This document shows positions 51,557 to 60,869 of a DNA stretch of 64,000 bases, one piece after another. Made by a program: the position numbers and the translations under genes. Each line of letters begins with the position of its first letter. The stretch's first letter is position 1. The stretch comes from Variovorax guangxiensis (lineage in GTDB: Bacteria; Pseudomonadota; Gammaproteobacteria; Burkholderiales; Burkholderiaceae_C), in the NCBI RefSeq assembly GCF_003952165.1, contig NZ_RXFT01000009.1, positions 62,001-126,000 of the forward strand, given 5' to 3'. The notes under the pieces were generated by a model. It was not told where the DNA came from and did no database searches. It saw only the letters and a program-made list of their open reading frames with translations.

Positions 51557-52843
51557 ATGCCAAGTACCGATCGCAACGACATTCTTTTCGAGCGCGCCCG
51601 CGCCGTGATTCCCGGCGGCGTGAACTCGCCCGTGCGCGCCTTCAAGGCCGTGGGCGGCACGCCCCGCTTCGTCCAGCGCGCCCAGGGCGCCTATTTCTGG
51701 GACGCCAACGACAAGCGCTACATCGACTACATCGGCTCCTGGGGCCCGATGATCCTGGGCCACGGCCACCCCGCCGTGGTCGAGGCCGTGCAGAAGGCCG
51801 TGCTCGAAGGCTTCTCCTACGGCGCGCCGACCGAGCGCGAGGTCGAACTGGCCGAGGCCATCCTCGCGCTGGTGCCGTCGATGGAGATGGTGCGGCTGGT
51901 CAGTTCCGGCACCGAGGCCGCCATGAGCGCCCTGCGCCTGGCGCGCGGCGCCACCGGCCGCAAGAGCATCGTCAAGTTCGAGGGCTGCTACCACGGCCAT
52001 GCCGATGCGCTGCTCGTGAAGGCCGGCTCCGGCCTCGCCACCTTCGGCAATCCCACCTCCGCCGGCGTGCCGCCCGAGGTGGTGCAGCACACCATCGTGC
52101 TCGAATACAACAACCTGCAGCAGTTGGAAGAAGCCTTCGCGCTGCACGGCAAGGACATTGCCTGCCTGATGATCGAGGCGATCGCCGGCAACATGAACTT
52201 CGTGCGCGCCACGCCCGAGTTCGCCCGCCGCTGCCGCGAGCTCTGCACGCAGCACGGCGCCCTGCTGGTCTTCGACGAGGTGATGACGGGCTTCCGCGTG
52301 GGCCTGCACGGCGCGCAGGGGGTGCTGGGCATCAAGCCCGACCTCACGGTGCTCGGCAAGGTCATCGGCGGCGGCATGCCGCTCGCGGCCTTCGGCGGCC
52401 CGCGCGCGATCATGGAACAGCTCGCGCCGCTGGGGCCGGTCTACCAGGCCGGCACGCTGTCGGGCAACCCGGTGGCCACGGCCTGCGGGCTCGCCACGCT
52501 GAAGGAAATCGCGAAACCCGGTTTCTACGAAGCGCTCGGCAAGAAGACGCGCTCGCTGGTCGAAGGGCTCAAGGCCGCCGCCGCAGTCGAAGGCCAGCCC
52601 TTCAGCGCCGACAGCGAAGGCGGCATGTTCGGCTTCTTCCTGATGAAGGACCTGCCGCAGAACTATGCCACCGTGATGACAACCGACAACGCGAAGTTCA
52701 ATGCGTTGTTTCACGGTCTGCTGGATCGCGGCGTGTATATTGCGCCCGCGCTTTACGAAGCAGGTTTCGTGAGCGCAGCACACAGCGACGACGACATCGC
52801 CGCCACCATCGAAGCCGCACGACAAATCTTCAGGACACCCTAG
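51557..52843 (+). CDS. hemL: Glutamate-1-semialdehyde 2,1-aminomutase
   Basis: 428 residues. IPGGVNSPVRAF, SWGPMILGHGHP, SSGTEAAMSALRLAR, FEGCYHGHAD, LVFDEVMTGFRVG and the PLP-lysine segment LGKVIGGGMPLAAFGG are all present. It converts glutamate-1-semialdehyde to 5-aminolevulinate in the C5 haem pathway. It is 103 bases after thiD and five bases before the next gene. Confidence 0.98.
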   Translation: MPSTDRNDILFERARAVIPGGVNSPVRAFKAVGGTPRFVQRAQGAYFWDANDKRYIDYIGSWGPMILGHGHPAVVEAVQKAVLEGFSYGAPTEREVELAEAILALVPSMEMVRLVSSGTEAAMSALRLARGATGRKSIVKFEGCYHGHADALLVKAGSGLATFGNPTSAGVPPEVVQHTIVLEYNNLQQLEEAFALHGKDIACLMIEAIAGNMNFVRATPEFARRCRELCTQHGALLVFDEVMTGFRVGLHGAQGVLGIKPDLTVLGKVIGGGMPLAAFGGPRAIMEQLAPLGPVYQAGTLSGNPVATACGLATLKEIAKPGFYEALGKKTRSLVEGLKAAAAVEGQPFSADSEGGMFGFFLMKDLPQNYATVMTTDNAKFNALFHGLLDRGVYIAPALYEAGFVSAAHSDDDIAATIEAARQIFRTP

Positions 52844-52848
52844 CCATC

Positions 52849-53334
52849 ATGAACTTCCTGCGCACGCTGCCGGCCTTGAGCATCGCTCTTCTCATTCCCG
52901 GCTTCGCAGCGGCGCAGGACTCGTCCTTCGATCCGAAGAACATCTGGATCAACCCCGGCTTCTATTCGGCCCACTTCGACAGCGGCAAGGGCCTGGAGAA
53001 CGTCAACCAGGGGCTGGGCTTCGAGTACCCTCTGAACGACACCTTCCGCGTCACGGCGGGCACCTTCCGCAACAGCGACCGCAGGCAGTCGAACTACGTC
53101 GGGCTGTATGCGCTGCCCTTCGAGTTCTACGGCGTGAAGTTCGGTGCGGTGGTGGGCGGCTTCGACGGCTACCCCAACTACCGCAACGGCAACTGGTTCC
53201 CCGCCATCCTTCCGGTGGCGGCCATCGAAGGCAAGAACTGGGGCCTGAACATCGCCTACGTGCCGACGATCAAGAACCGGCTGTACGGCGCCGTCACCTT
53301 TCAGCTGAAGTACCGCTTCGGCAACCACGAGTAG
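52849..53334 (+). CDS. Small outer-membrane beta-barrel protein, PagP-like
   Basis: 161 residues. A signal peptide (MNFLRTLPALSIALLIPGFAAA) precedes alternating aromatic/hydrophobic strands typical of an eight-stranded barrel (WINPGFYSAHFD, GLGFEYPL, SNYVGLYALPFEF, GAVVGGFDG, ending FQLKYRFGNHE). The segment FPAILPVAAIEGKNWGLNIAYVP resembles the PVLLPLASVGYGPVTFQMTYIP end of PagP, the lipid A palmitoyltransferase, but catalytic residues could not be assigned. The start is five bases after hemL, so co-transcribed. A lipid-A-modifying or structural porin-like role is possible. Confidence 0.65.
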   Translation: MNFLRTLPALSIALLIPGFAAAQDSSFDPKNIWINPGFYSAHFDSGKGLENVNQGLGFEYPLNDTFRVTAGTFRNSDRRQSNYVGLYALPFEFYGVKFGAVVGGFDGYPNYRNGNWFPAILPVAAIEGKNWGLNIAYVPTIKNRLYGAVTFQLKYRFGNHE

Positions 53335-53361
53335 CGGCAACTGAACCGCCGCCGCCCAATG

Positions 53362-53389
53362 AAAAAGCCGGCACGCTGCCGGCTTTTTT
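53362..53389. terminator. Bidirectional terminator between the barrel gene and purH
   Basis: The stem AAAAAGCCGGCA / TGCCGGCTTTTT with a CGC loop, flanked by A-run and T-run, lies between convergent genes. Confidence 0.9.
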
Positions 53390-53411
53390 CGTGGAGGCCG
53401 CGCCTTCCCCG

Positions 53412-55019
53412 TCAGTGACGGAAGTGGCGCACGCCCGACAGCACCATCACCACGCCGCGCTCGTCGGCGGCGTCGATGACTTCCTGGTCGCGCATCGAGC
53501 CGCCCGGCTGGATCACGCAGCTCGCACCCGCATCGACCACCACGTCGAGGCCGTCACGGAACGGGAAGAAGGCGTCGCTGGCCACGGCCGTGTCCTTCAG
53601 CGAGAGGCCGGCATGCTCGGCCTTGATGCTGGCGATGCGCGCCGAATCGAGGCGGCTCATCTGGCCCGCGCCCACGCCCATGGTCATGCCGTTGGCGCAG
53701 AACACGATCGCGTTGCTCTTCACGTACTTGGCGACCTTCCATGCGAAGAGCAGGTCCTGCAGCTGCTGCGGCGTCGGCTGCTTCTTGCTGACCACCTTGA
53801 GGTCGCTGGCGGCGAGCTCGTGGTTGTCGGCCGTCTGGATTAGCAGGCCCGAGCCGACGCGCTTGACGTCCATGGCGTTGCGGCCGTTGTCCCAGTCGGT
53901 CGTGCCACCCTTGGGCAGTGCGATTTCCAGCACACGCACGTTGAGCTTGGCCTTGGTGGCCTGGAACACCTCGAGCGCCTCGGGCGTGTAGCCGGGCGCC
54001 ATCAGCACTTCGACGAACTGCTTGGCGATCTCCTGCGCGGTCGCGCCGTCCACCGGGCGGTTGAAGGCGATGATGCCGCCGAAGGCCGAGGTCGGGTCGG
54101 TCTTGAAGGCCTTGGAATAGGCCTCGGCTGCGTCCTTGCCGATGGCGACGCCGCAGGGGTTGGCGTGCTTCACGATCACGCAGGCGGGCACGTCGAAGCT
54201 CTTCACGCATTCCCATGCCGCGTCGGCATCGGCGATGTTGTTGTAGCTCAGCTCCTTGCCCTGCAGCTGCTTCGCCGACACCAGCGAGCCGGGCGCCGGA
54301 TGCAGGTCGCGATAGAACGCGGCCTGCTGGTGCGGGTTCTCGCCGTAGCGCAGGTCCTGCACCTTCACGAAGCGGCCGTTGCTCTGCGCCGGGAAGAGCG
54401 AGCGCTTCGGCGCGGGCTGGCCGATGCTGGCGTCGAAGTCGATGGCCGAGAGGTAATCGCTGATCGCGCCGTCGTAGTCGGCGATGCGGTTGAACGCGGC
54501 CACCGAGAACGCGAACTTGGTCTTGTCGCTGAGCTTGCCGTTCGCCTTCAGCTCGGCCAGCGCCACGGCGTACTGCGAGGAGTCGGTGAGCACGCCCACG
54601 TCCTTCCAGTTCTTGGCCGCGCTGCGCACCATGGCCGGGCCGCCGATGTCGATGTTCTCGATCGCGTCTTCCAGCGTGCAGCCGGGCTTGGCCACGGTGG
54701 CCTCGAACGGATACAGGTTGACCACCAGCAGGTCGATGGTGTCGATGCCGTGTTCCTCGATGGCGGCGACGTGCGCGGGCAGGTCGCGGCGCGCCAGCAG
54801 GCCGCCATGGATCTTCGGGTGCAGCGTCTTCACGCGGCCGTCGAGCATTTCGGGAAAGCCGGTGTGGTCGGCCACCTCGGTGACGGGCAGGCCCGCATCG
54901 GCGAGCAGCTTGGCGGTGCCGCCGGTGGACAGCAGCTTGATGCCCAGCGCATGCAGCGCCTGTGCGAATTCGAGAATGCCGGTCTTGTCGGAAACGGAGA
55001 TGAGTGCTGTCTGGGCCAT
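53412..55019 (-). CDS. purH: Bifunctional AICAR formyltransferase / IMP cyclohydrolase
   Basis: 535 residues, normal length. The N-terminal cyclohydrolase (SVSDKTGILEFAQAL, STGGTAKLLADAG, LDGRVKTLHPKIHGG) is followed by the formyltransferase (KELSYNNIADADAAWECVKSF, VKHANPCGVA and the C-terminal GGSMRDQEVIDAADE). It performs the last two steps of IMP synthesis. It is 16 bases after fis in the dusB-fis-purH transcript. Confidence 0.98.
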   Translation of the reverse strand: MAQTALISVSDKTGILEFAQALHALGIKLLSTGGTAKLLADAGLPVTEVADHTGFPEMLDGRVKTLHPKIHGGLLARRDLPAHVAAIEEHGIDTIDLLVVNLYPFEATVAKPGCTLEDAIENIDIGGPAMVRSAAKNWKDVGVLTDSSQYAVALAELKANGKLSDKTKFAFSVAAFNRIADYDGAISDYLSAIDFDASIGQPAPKRSLFPAQSNGRFVKVQDLRYGENPHQQAAFYRDLHPAPGSLVSAKQLQGKELSYNNIADADAAWECVKSFDVPACVIVKHANPCGVAIGKDAAEAYSKAFKTDPTSAFGGIIAFNRPVDGATAQEIAKQFVEVLMAPGYTPEALEVFQATKAKLNVRVLEIALPKGGTTDWDNGRNAMDVKRVGSGLLIQTADNHELAASDLKVVSKKQPTPQQLQDLLFAWKVAKYVKSNAIVFCANGMTMGVGAGQMSRLDSARIASIKAEHAGLSLKDTAVASDAFFPFRDGLDVVVDAGASCVIQPGGSMRDQEVIDAADERGVVMVLSGVRHFRH

Positions 55020-55035
55020 TGGATATGCCGTGGGG

Positions 55036-55272
55036 TTATTTCAAGAGTTTGTGTTCGACCAGCTTCTTGCGAAGCGTGTTGCGGTTCAGGCCCAGCCATT
55101 GCGCGGCCTTCGACTGATTGCCCTCGGCGCGCGTCATCACGACATCGAGCAGGGGTTTTTCGACCACGCGCACGAGCATCTCGTACATGCCGTCGGGTTC
55201 GGTGCCGCGCAGATCGCGAAAGTAGCTGTCCAGACTGGTGCGCACGCAGTCCTCGATGTGTTTCTTGCTCAT
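55036..55272 (-). CDS. fis: Fis-family nucleoid protein
   Basis: 78 residues. The C-terminal HTH (MTRAEGNQSKAAQWLGLNRNTLRKKLVEHKLL) is nearly the Fis/NtrC-type consensus and follows the paired dimer helices. It bends DNA and tunes stable-RNA and recombination promoters. The position directly after dusB matches the enterobacterial dusB-fis operon. Confidence 0.96.
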   Translation of the reverse strand: MSKKHIEDCVRTSLDSYFRDLRGTEPDGMYEMLVRVVEKPLLDVVMTRAEGNQSKAAQWLGLNRNTLRKKLVEHKLLK

Positions 55273-55291
55273 TGCTTCTTCTTTTCCTCTC

Positions 55292-56356
55292 TCAATGGAC
55301 GGCGCAGGCCGCCTCCTCTTCTTCGCCCGGCGCGTCTGCGTCCGCCGGGCGTTGCACGGGCATGCGGTCCATGTGGTCCGCCAGCCCGTCGAAATAGTCG
55401 CCGACCGCGCGCAGCTGCTCGGCACAGTCCTCGATGGTGTTCATGCGCGCGCGAAACGCCTCGCCGTCGGGCAGCGTGCGCACGTACCAGCCGATGTGCT
55501 TGCGCGCCGTGCGCACACCGCTGTAGTCGCCGTAGAGCGCATAGTGCTCCACCAGATGGTCGAGCAGCAAGCGGCGCACTTCCACCACCAGCGGCGGCGC
55601 GCGGTGCGTGCCGGTTTCGAGGAAGTGCGCGATCTCGCGGAAGATCCACGGCCGGCCCTGCGCGGCCCGGCCGACCATCACCGCGTCGGCGCCGGTGGCC
55701 GCGAGCACGTCGCGCGCCTTCTCGGGTGAATTGATATCGCCGTTGGCCACCACCGGCACGCGCACCGCGGCCTTCACGGCGGCGATGGTGTCGTACTCGG
55801 CGAAGCCCTTGTAGCCCTGCTCGCGCGTGCGCCCGTGCACGGTGAGCATCTGCACGCCGGCGGATTCGAAGTCTCGCGCCAGCTTCACCGCGTTGCGGTG
55901 CTCCAGGCTCCAGCCGGTGCGCATCTTGAGCGTGACAGGCACGCCGAAGGGCTGCGCGGCGTCGACCACGGCCTGCACGATCTCCAGCGCCAGCGGCTCG
56001 TCGCGCATCAGCGCAGAGCCCGCCCACTTGTTGCAGACCTTCTTGGCCGGGCAGCCCATGTTGATGTCGATGATCTGCGCGCCGCGCTCGATGTTGTAGA
56101 CCGTGGCCTCCGCCATCATGGCCGCGTCGGTGCCGGCGATCTGCACCGCGATGGGGCCCGGCTCGCCGTCGTGGTTGGCGCGCCGAGAGGTCTTGAGCGA
56201 ACCCCAGAGTTCCTTGCGCGAGGTGACCATCTCGCTGACCGCGTAGCCCGCGCCGAGCTCGCGGCACAGCATGCGGAAGGGCCGGTCCGTCACGCCGGCC
56301 ATGGGCGCGACGAACAGGCGGTTTTCCAGCGTGTGGTTGCCGATCTGCAAGGTCAT
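55292..56356 (-). CDS. dusB: tRNA-dihydrouridine synthase B
   Basis: 354 residues from the ATG at 56356 (MTLQIGNHTLENRLFVAPMAGVTDRPFR). Dus markers: INMGCPAKKVCNKWAGSALM with the catalytic Cys, KMRTGW, HGRTREQGYKG and GADAVMVGRAAQGRPW. It is an FMN enzyme that reduces specific uridines of tRNA. An Asp/Glu-rich tail of about 20 residues is extra. It is the first gene of dusB-fis-purH, divergent from yqaA. Confidence 0.96.
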   Translation of the reverse strand: MTLQIGNHTLENRLFVAPMAGVTDRPFRMLCRELGAGYAVSEMVTSRKELWGSLKTSRRANHDGEPGPIAVQIAGTDAAMMAEATVYNIERGAQIIDINMGCPAKKVCNKWAGSALMRDEPLALEIVQAVVDAAQPFGVPVTLKMRTGWSLEHRNAVKLARDFESAGVQMLTVHGRTREQGYKGFAEYDTIAAVKAAVRVPVVANGDINSPEKARDVLAATGADAVMVGRAAQGRPWIFREIAHFLETGTHRAPPLVVEVRRLLLDHLVEHYALYGDYSGVRTARKHIGWYVRTLPDGEAFRARMNTIEDCAEQLRAVGDYFDGLADHMDRMPVQRPADADAPGEEEEAACAVH

Positions 56357-56530
56357 TTGGAAGGGGAGCGTGCGCGTTCGGCTGCTGAAAAATGAGGCAC
56401 GATTGTAGCCACGCCGCATTTCAGCGACTGAAACGATTTGCGCCTCGGTACCCCGTACAAATACCGGTGCGCGCCGGGGCTTTCTCCCACGCGGTTGCGG
56501 CGCGGGCGCTGCCTATACTGCGCCGACCCT

Positions 56531-57001
56531 ATGCAAGCCTGGCTCGACTCCCTCCTTGCCCTGCTGGCGCTGCCGCAGGTCGGCCTCTCCACGCTGTTCG
56601 TTGCGGCCTTCGTCTCGGCGACGCTTCTGCCGGTGGGCTCCGAGCCATTTCTCTTCGGCCTGCTCAAGCTCAACCCCGACATGTTCTGGCCCGCCATCGC
56701 GGTCGCGACAGTGGGCAACACGCTGGGTGGCGCGGTCGACTGGTGGATGGGCTACGGCGCGCACAAGGTGGCCGACAAATACTCGCACTCGAAACATCAT
56801 GTGCGCGTTCTGGGCTGGCTCGAGAAGCTCGGCCCGAAGGCCTGCCTGCTGAGCTGGCTGCCGCTGGTGGGCGACCCGCTGTGCGCGGTGGCGGGCTGGC
56901 TCAAGCTGCCGTTCTGGCCATGCGTGGCCTATATGGCGATCGGGAAATTCCTGCGCTACGTCACGATGACGGTCGCGCTGCTGTACGTCTTTCCATCCTG
57001 A
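56531..57001 (+). CDS. yqaA: YqaA family membrane protein
   Basis: 156 residues with about four hydrophobic segments; FVAAFVSATLLPVGSEPFLFGLL, VGNTLGGAVDWWMGYGA and WLPLVGDPLCAVAGWLKLPFWPC are hallmarks of this DedA-related family. The role is unknown, possibly lipid handling. TATACT ends 11 bases before the ATG, so the transcript may have almost no leader. Confidence 0.9.
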   Translation: MQAWLDSLLALLALPQVGLSTLFVAAFVSATLLPVGSEPFLFGLLKLNPDMFWPAIAVATVGNTLGGAVDWWMGYGAHKVADKYSHSKHHVRVLGWLEKLGPKACLLSWLPLVGDPLCAVAGWLKLPFWPCVAYMAIGKFLRYVTMTVALLYVFPS

Positions 57002-57016
57002 AGCCGCCGCCTCGGC

Positions 57017-57691
57017 TCAGTTCAGCAGCTCGTAGGGCCCGCCGCGCTCCAGCGCGCGCTTGTACGCAGGACGCGAGTGGATGCGCTCAAGGTACGCCAT
57101 CAGCTTCGGCCGCTTCGCATCGAGCCCCCCACGCGCCTGCGCGGCCTCGACCACGAAGCTCATCTGGATGTCCGCGCCCGTGAACGCATCGCCGGCGAAC
57201 CACTCGCTCTTGCCGAGCTCGGCTTCCATGTAGTTCAGATGGTTGGCGATGTTCGGATGGATGAACGCCGACTTCGTCTTCGCCGCGATCGCCTTGGCCA
57301 CCGGCCGCGCGAAGAAAGGCATCCTGCTCGTCTCGATGCGGTCGAAGATCAGCTTCATCAGCAGCGGCGACATCGCCGTGCCCTCCGCGAAATGCAGCCA
57401 GTAGCGATAGCGCACCGCCTCCGCCGAACCCGCGGCGGGCGCAAGGCGACCGTTGCCGTAGCGCTCGATCACCGTCTCGATGATCGCGCCCGACTCCGCG
57501 AGCGTCAGTCCGTCATCCGTCGTGACAACCGGTGACTTCCCCAGCGGATGAACGGCCCGCAGCGAAGCGGGCGCCAACATGGTCCGCGGATCGCGCTGGT
57601 AATGCACGATCTCGTAGGGCAGCTCCAGCTCTTCGAGCAGCCAGAGCACGCGCTGCGAGCGGGAGTTGTTGAGGTGGTGGACGGTGAGCAT
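57017..57691 (-). CDS. Glutathione S-transferase
   Basis: 224 residues. The thioredoxin-like N-domain (MLTVHHLNNSRSQRVLWLLEELELPYEIVHY, with Ser of NNSRS as the likely glutathione-activating residue; GKSPVV and LAESGAIIETVIERYG) precedes the all-helical C-domain with FAGDAFTGADIQMSF. It conjugates or reduces small electrophiles with glutathione. It is convergent with yqaA, with only 15 bases between stops. Confidence 0.94.
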   Translation of the reverse strand: MLTVHHLNNSRSQRVLWLLEELELPYEIVHYQRDPRTMLAPASLRAVHPLGKSPVVTTDDGLTLAESGAIIETVIERYGNGRLAPAAGSAEAVRYRYWLHFAEGTAMSPLLMKLIFDRIETSRMPFFARPVAKAIAAKTKSAFIHPNIANHLNYMEAELGKSEWFAGDAFTGADIQMSFVVEAAQARGGLDAKRPKLMAYLERIHSRPAYKRALERGGPYELLN

Positions 57692-57753
57692 GGGGCGGGG
57701 CCTGGAAGAAGACAGGGCGCGCGGAGTCTATCCAACAACCCCGCGCCGTCGAT

Positions 57754-57939
57754 TCACTTCACGCCGGCTTTGCGCAACTCGTCGGCCGTGACACGGACCG
57801 GCTTCTGGTCTCGCTGCACCACGATGGCGGTGTTGGTGCGCACTGCGGCTTCCCGCGCCGCCCGCGCAGCGCGCCGGATCGCAATCAGCGAAGCCGCAAG
57901 ATCCTTGTCCTTAGCTTGTGCCAGTTGCTCATTGGTCAT
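57754..57939 (-). CDS. Small protein paired with the zeta-toxin-like gene
   Basis: 61 residues (MTNEQLAQAKDKDLAASLIAI, then an Arg/Ala-rich helix and a C-terminal IVVQRDQKPVRVTADELRKAGVK). Its ATG overlaps the stop of the zeta-like gene by four bases (ATGA), so it is its translational partner. Small proteins of this type often adjoin zeta-like kinases, which suggests an antitoxin or accessory role, but here it follows the toxin rather than preceding it. GGGGAG nine bases upstream supports the start. Confidence 0.7.
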   Translation of the reverse strand: MTNEQLAQAKDKDLAASLIAIRRAARAAREAAVRTNTAIVVQRDQKPVRVTADELRKAGVK

Positions 57940-58464
57940 GGTGCTTCTCCCCATTCGATGAGTGCCGGCTCTTCGCCGGCGTTGTCGTACAGAGCCCAGG
58001 CATCGACCGCTCCGCGGTAGCTGTCGTCGAAATTCCTGCGCCCCGACACGAAGCGACGGCGAATCACGTCTTCAGGAATGTGATGGCCACCCTGGCGCAC
58101 ACGCTCCGCCACGCGCGCGATCGCAAATTCTGCCGTCGACAGCGCCAGGAAGAAAAGACTCACGTGATAGCCCAGGGCTCTCCAGGCGCCGATGTGACGC
58201 AGATAGCCCAGCCCCGACAAGGTGGTCTCGAAGGCGAAACTTTCCCGGCGACGGACGCATTCCGCAATTTCTTCGAGCATCAGCCGACCGGCCTTGATCG
58301 CTTCTGCTTCCGGCGCGAAAGGAGACAGCCCGGCTGCGATCAAGTCCGCATTGAGCATTGATGAAGCGCGAAACCTGCGCCTCCTGCGGAAGGAAGGCGC
58401 GGGCGAAAGTGGTCTTGCCCGCGCCATTGGGGCCCGCAATGATGACGATCTTGGGACGGCTCAT
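57936..58464 (-). pseudogene. Zeta-toxin-like kinase, frameshifted by a 7-bp tandem duplication
   Basis: The 5' part encodes MSRPKIVIIAGPNGAGKTTF..RFINA with an intact Walker A. The rest (DLIAAGLSPFAPEAEAIKAG..FAFETTLSG..GHHIPEDVIRRRF, ending IEWGEAP) is in another frame. The break coincides with two tandem TCAATGC copies (GCATTGA x2 on the plus strand, 58348-58361). Removing one copy restores FINADLIAAG. Zeta proteins phosphorylate UDP-N-acetylglucosamine or similar. As it stands the chain ends early or restarts at an ATG at 58358 without the P-loop. It may be a dead gene or a reversible off-state. Confidence 0.85.
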
Positions 58465-58491
58465 CAGAGGGGGCCATTCACCCGGCGGGAA

Positions 58492-59583
<1,092 letters not shown>

Positions 59584-59697
59584 GGGAGGTCCTCTTGGAT
59601 AACCGCGAATTTTAGGCGAGCATGGTTTGGCGCCCGTCGGACAGGTCTTCGAACAGCATTCGAGCCCGCGGATGCATCAGGGTAAGACCCAATCGGC

Positions 59698-59717
59698 AAA
59701 CGTTTGCGCAAACGTTT
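59698..59717. promoter_or_regulatory. LacI-family operator of the sugar ABC operon
   Basis: AAACGTTTGC directly followed by its inverse GCAAACGTTT makes a perfect 20-base palindrome whose halves each contain the AAACGTTT core favoured by LacI/RbsR/PurR-type proteins. A promoter TTGCGC (59704-59709) -16 bases- TAACAT (59726-59731) overlaps it, so binding would block transcription of the ABC operon. The likely binder is the LacI-family gene at 63495. Confidence 0.8.
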
Positions 59718-59792
59718 CCCTCAGTTAACATCGGCGCCCCGGCAAAGACCGGCGCACCCGTTCCGATCAACCTATCCCAGGAGACATCCACC

Positions 59793-60746
59793 ATGAAGTT
59801 CACCCGCCGTACCCTGCAAAGCGCTGCCGCACTGACGCTGCTGGGCGCCATGGCCGGAACGCCCGCCTTCGCGCAGGACAAGCCCAAGGTCGCGCTGGTC
59901 ATGAAGTCGCTCGCCAATGAGTTCTTCCGCACCATGGAAGACGGCGCCAAGGCGCACCAGAAGGCCAACGCCTCGAAGTACACGCTGGTGGCCAATGGCA
60001 TCAAGGACGAAACCGACACCGCCGCGCAGATCAAGATGGTCGAGCAGATGGTGGCGCAGAAGATCAACGCGCTGGTCATCGCGCCGGCCGATTCGAAGGC
60101 GCTGGTGCCCGCGGTGAAGGCCGCCATCGACAAGGGCATCCTGGTGGTCAACATCGACAACCAGTTCGACGCCGCCGCGCTCAAGGAAAAGGGCATCCAG
60201 GTTCCCTTCGTCGGCCCCGACAACCGCGCCGGCGCCAAGCTTGTGGGCGACGCGCTCGCCAAGGAGCTGAAGGCGGGCGACAAGGTCGGCATCATCGAAG
60301 GCGTGTCGACCACCTTCAATGCGCAGCAGCGCACGCTGGGCTACCAGGACGCGATGAAGGCCGCCGGCGTGACGGTGGTGGGCGTGCAGTCGGGCCAGTG
60401 GGAAATCGACAAGGGCAACACCGTGGCCGCCGGCATGTTGCGCGAGCACCCCGACCTGAAGGCGCTGCTCGCGGGCAACGACAGCATGGCGCTGGGCGCC
60501 GTGGCTGCCGTCAAGGCCGCCGGCAAGACTGGCAAGGTGCTGGTGGTCGGCTACGACAACATCGGCGCCATCAAGCCGATGCTCAAGGACGGCCGCGTGC
60601 TCGCCACCGCCGACCAGTTCGCCGCCAAGCAGGCCGTGTTCGGCATCGAGACCGCGCTGAAGGCGCTGGCCGAGGGCAAGAAGCAGGCCGACATGCCCGC
60701 CGAGGTGAAGACCGACGTGGTCCTGGTCACCAAAGACTCCAAGTAA
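59793..60746 (+). CDS. Sugar ABC transporter periplasmic binding protein (RbsB-like)
   Basis: 317 residues: a signal peptide (MKFTRRTLQSAAALTLLGAMAGTPAFA, cleavage before QDKP) and a type-I periplasmic fold like ribose-binding protein (KVALVMKSLANEFFRTMEDGAKA, LVIAPADSKALVPAVKAA, VNIDNQFD, LLAGNDSMALGAVAAVKAAG, VVGYDNIGAIKPML). It captures a pentose, hexose or polyol. AGGAG precedes the ATG. It is the first gene after the LacI-type operator. Confidence 0.93.
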   Translation: MKFTRRTLQSAAALTLLGAMAGTPAFAQDKPKVALVMKSLANEFFRTMEDGAKAHQKANASKYTLVANGIKDETDTAAQIKMVEQMVAQKINALVIAPADSKALVPAVKAAIDKGILVVNIDNQFDAAALKEKGIQVPFVGPDNRAGAKLVGDALAKELKAGDKVGIIEGVSTTFNAQQRTLGYQDAMKAAGVTVVGVQSGQWEIDKGNTVAAGMLREHPDLKALLAGNDSMALGAVAAVKAAGKTGKVLVVGYDNIGAIKPMLKDGRVLATADQFAAKQAVFGIETALKALAEGKKQADMPAEVKTDVVLVTKDSK

Positions 60747-60849
60747 ATGTTGCTCGCCCCCAGGCTTCGCGCACTTCGTGTCGCTTCGCCTACCCCCTAC
60801 CGGGGGCAACACCTGAGGCCCGGCCAAGCCGGTTCCTCGGTGTTTCTTG
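60747..60849 (+). repeat. 3'-end hairpin repeat, copy G (after the sugar-binding protein)
   Basis: A full-length member on the plus strand starting at the base after the stop codon: ATGTTGCTCGCCCCCAGGCT, CACTTCGTG dyad, CCCCCTACCGGGGG stem, GGCCCGGCCAAGCCGG stem and GGTGTTTC end. It separates the binding protein from the ATPase gene, where it could act as a 3' stabiliser. Confidence 0.88.
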
Positions 60850-60869
60850 AATGAATAAGGTTGCCATCG

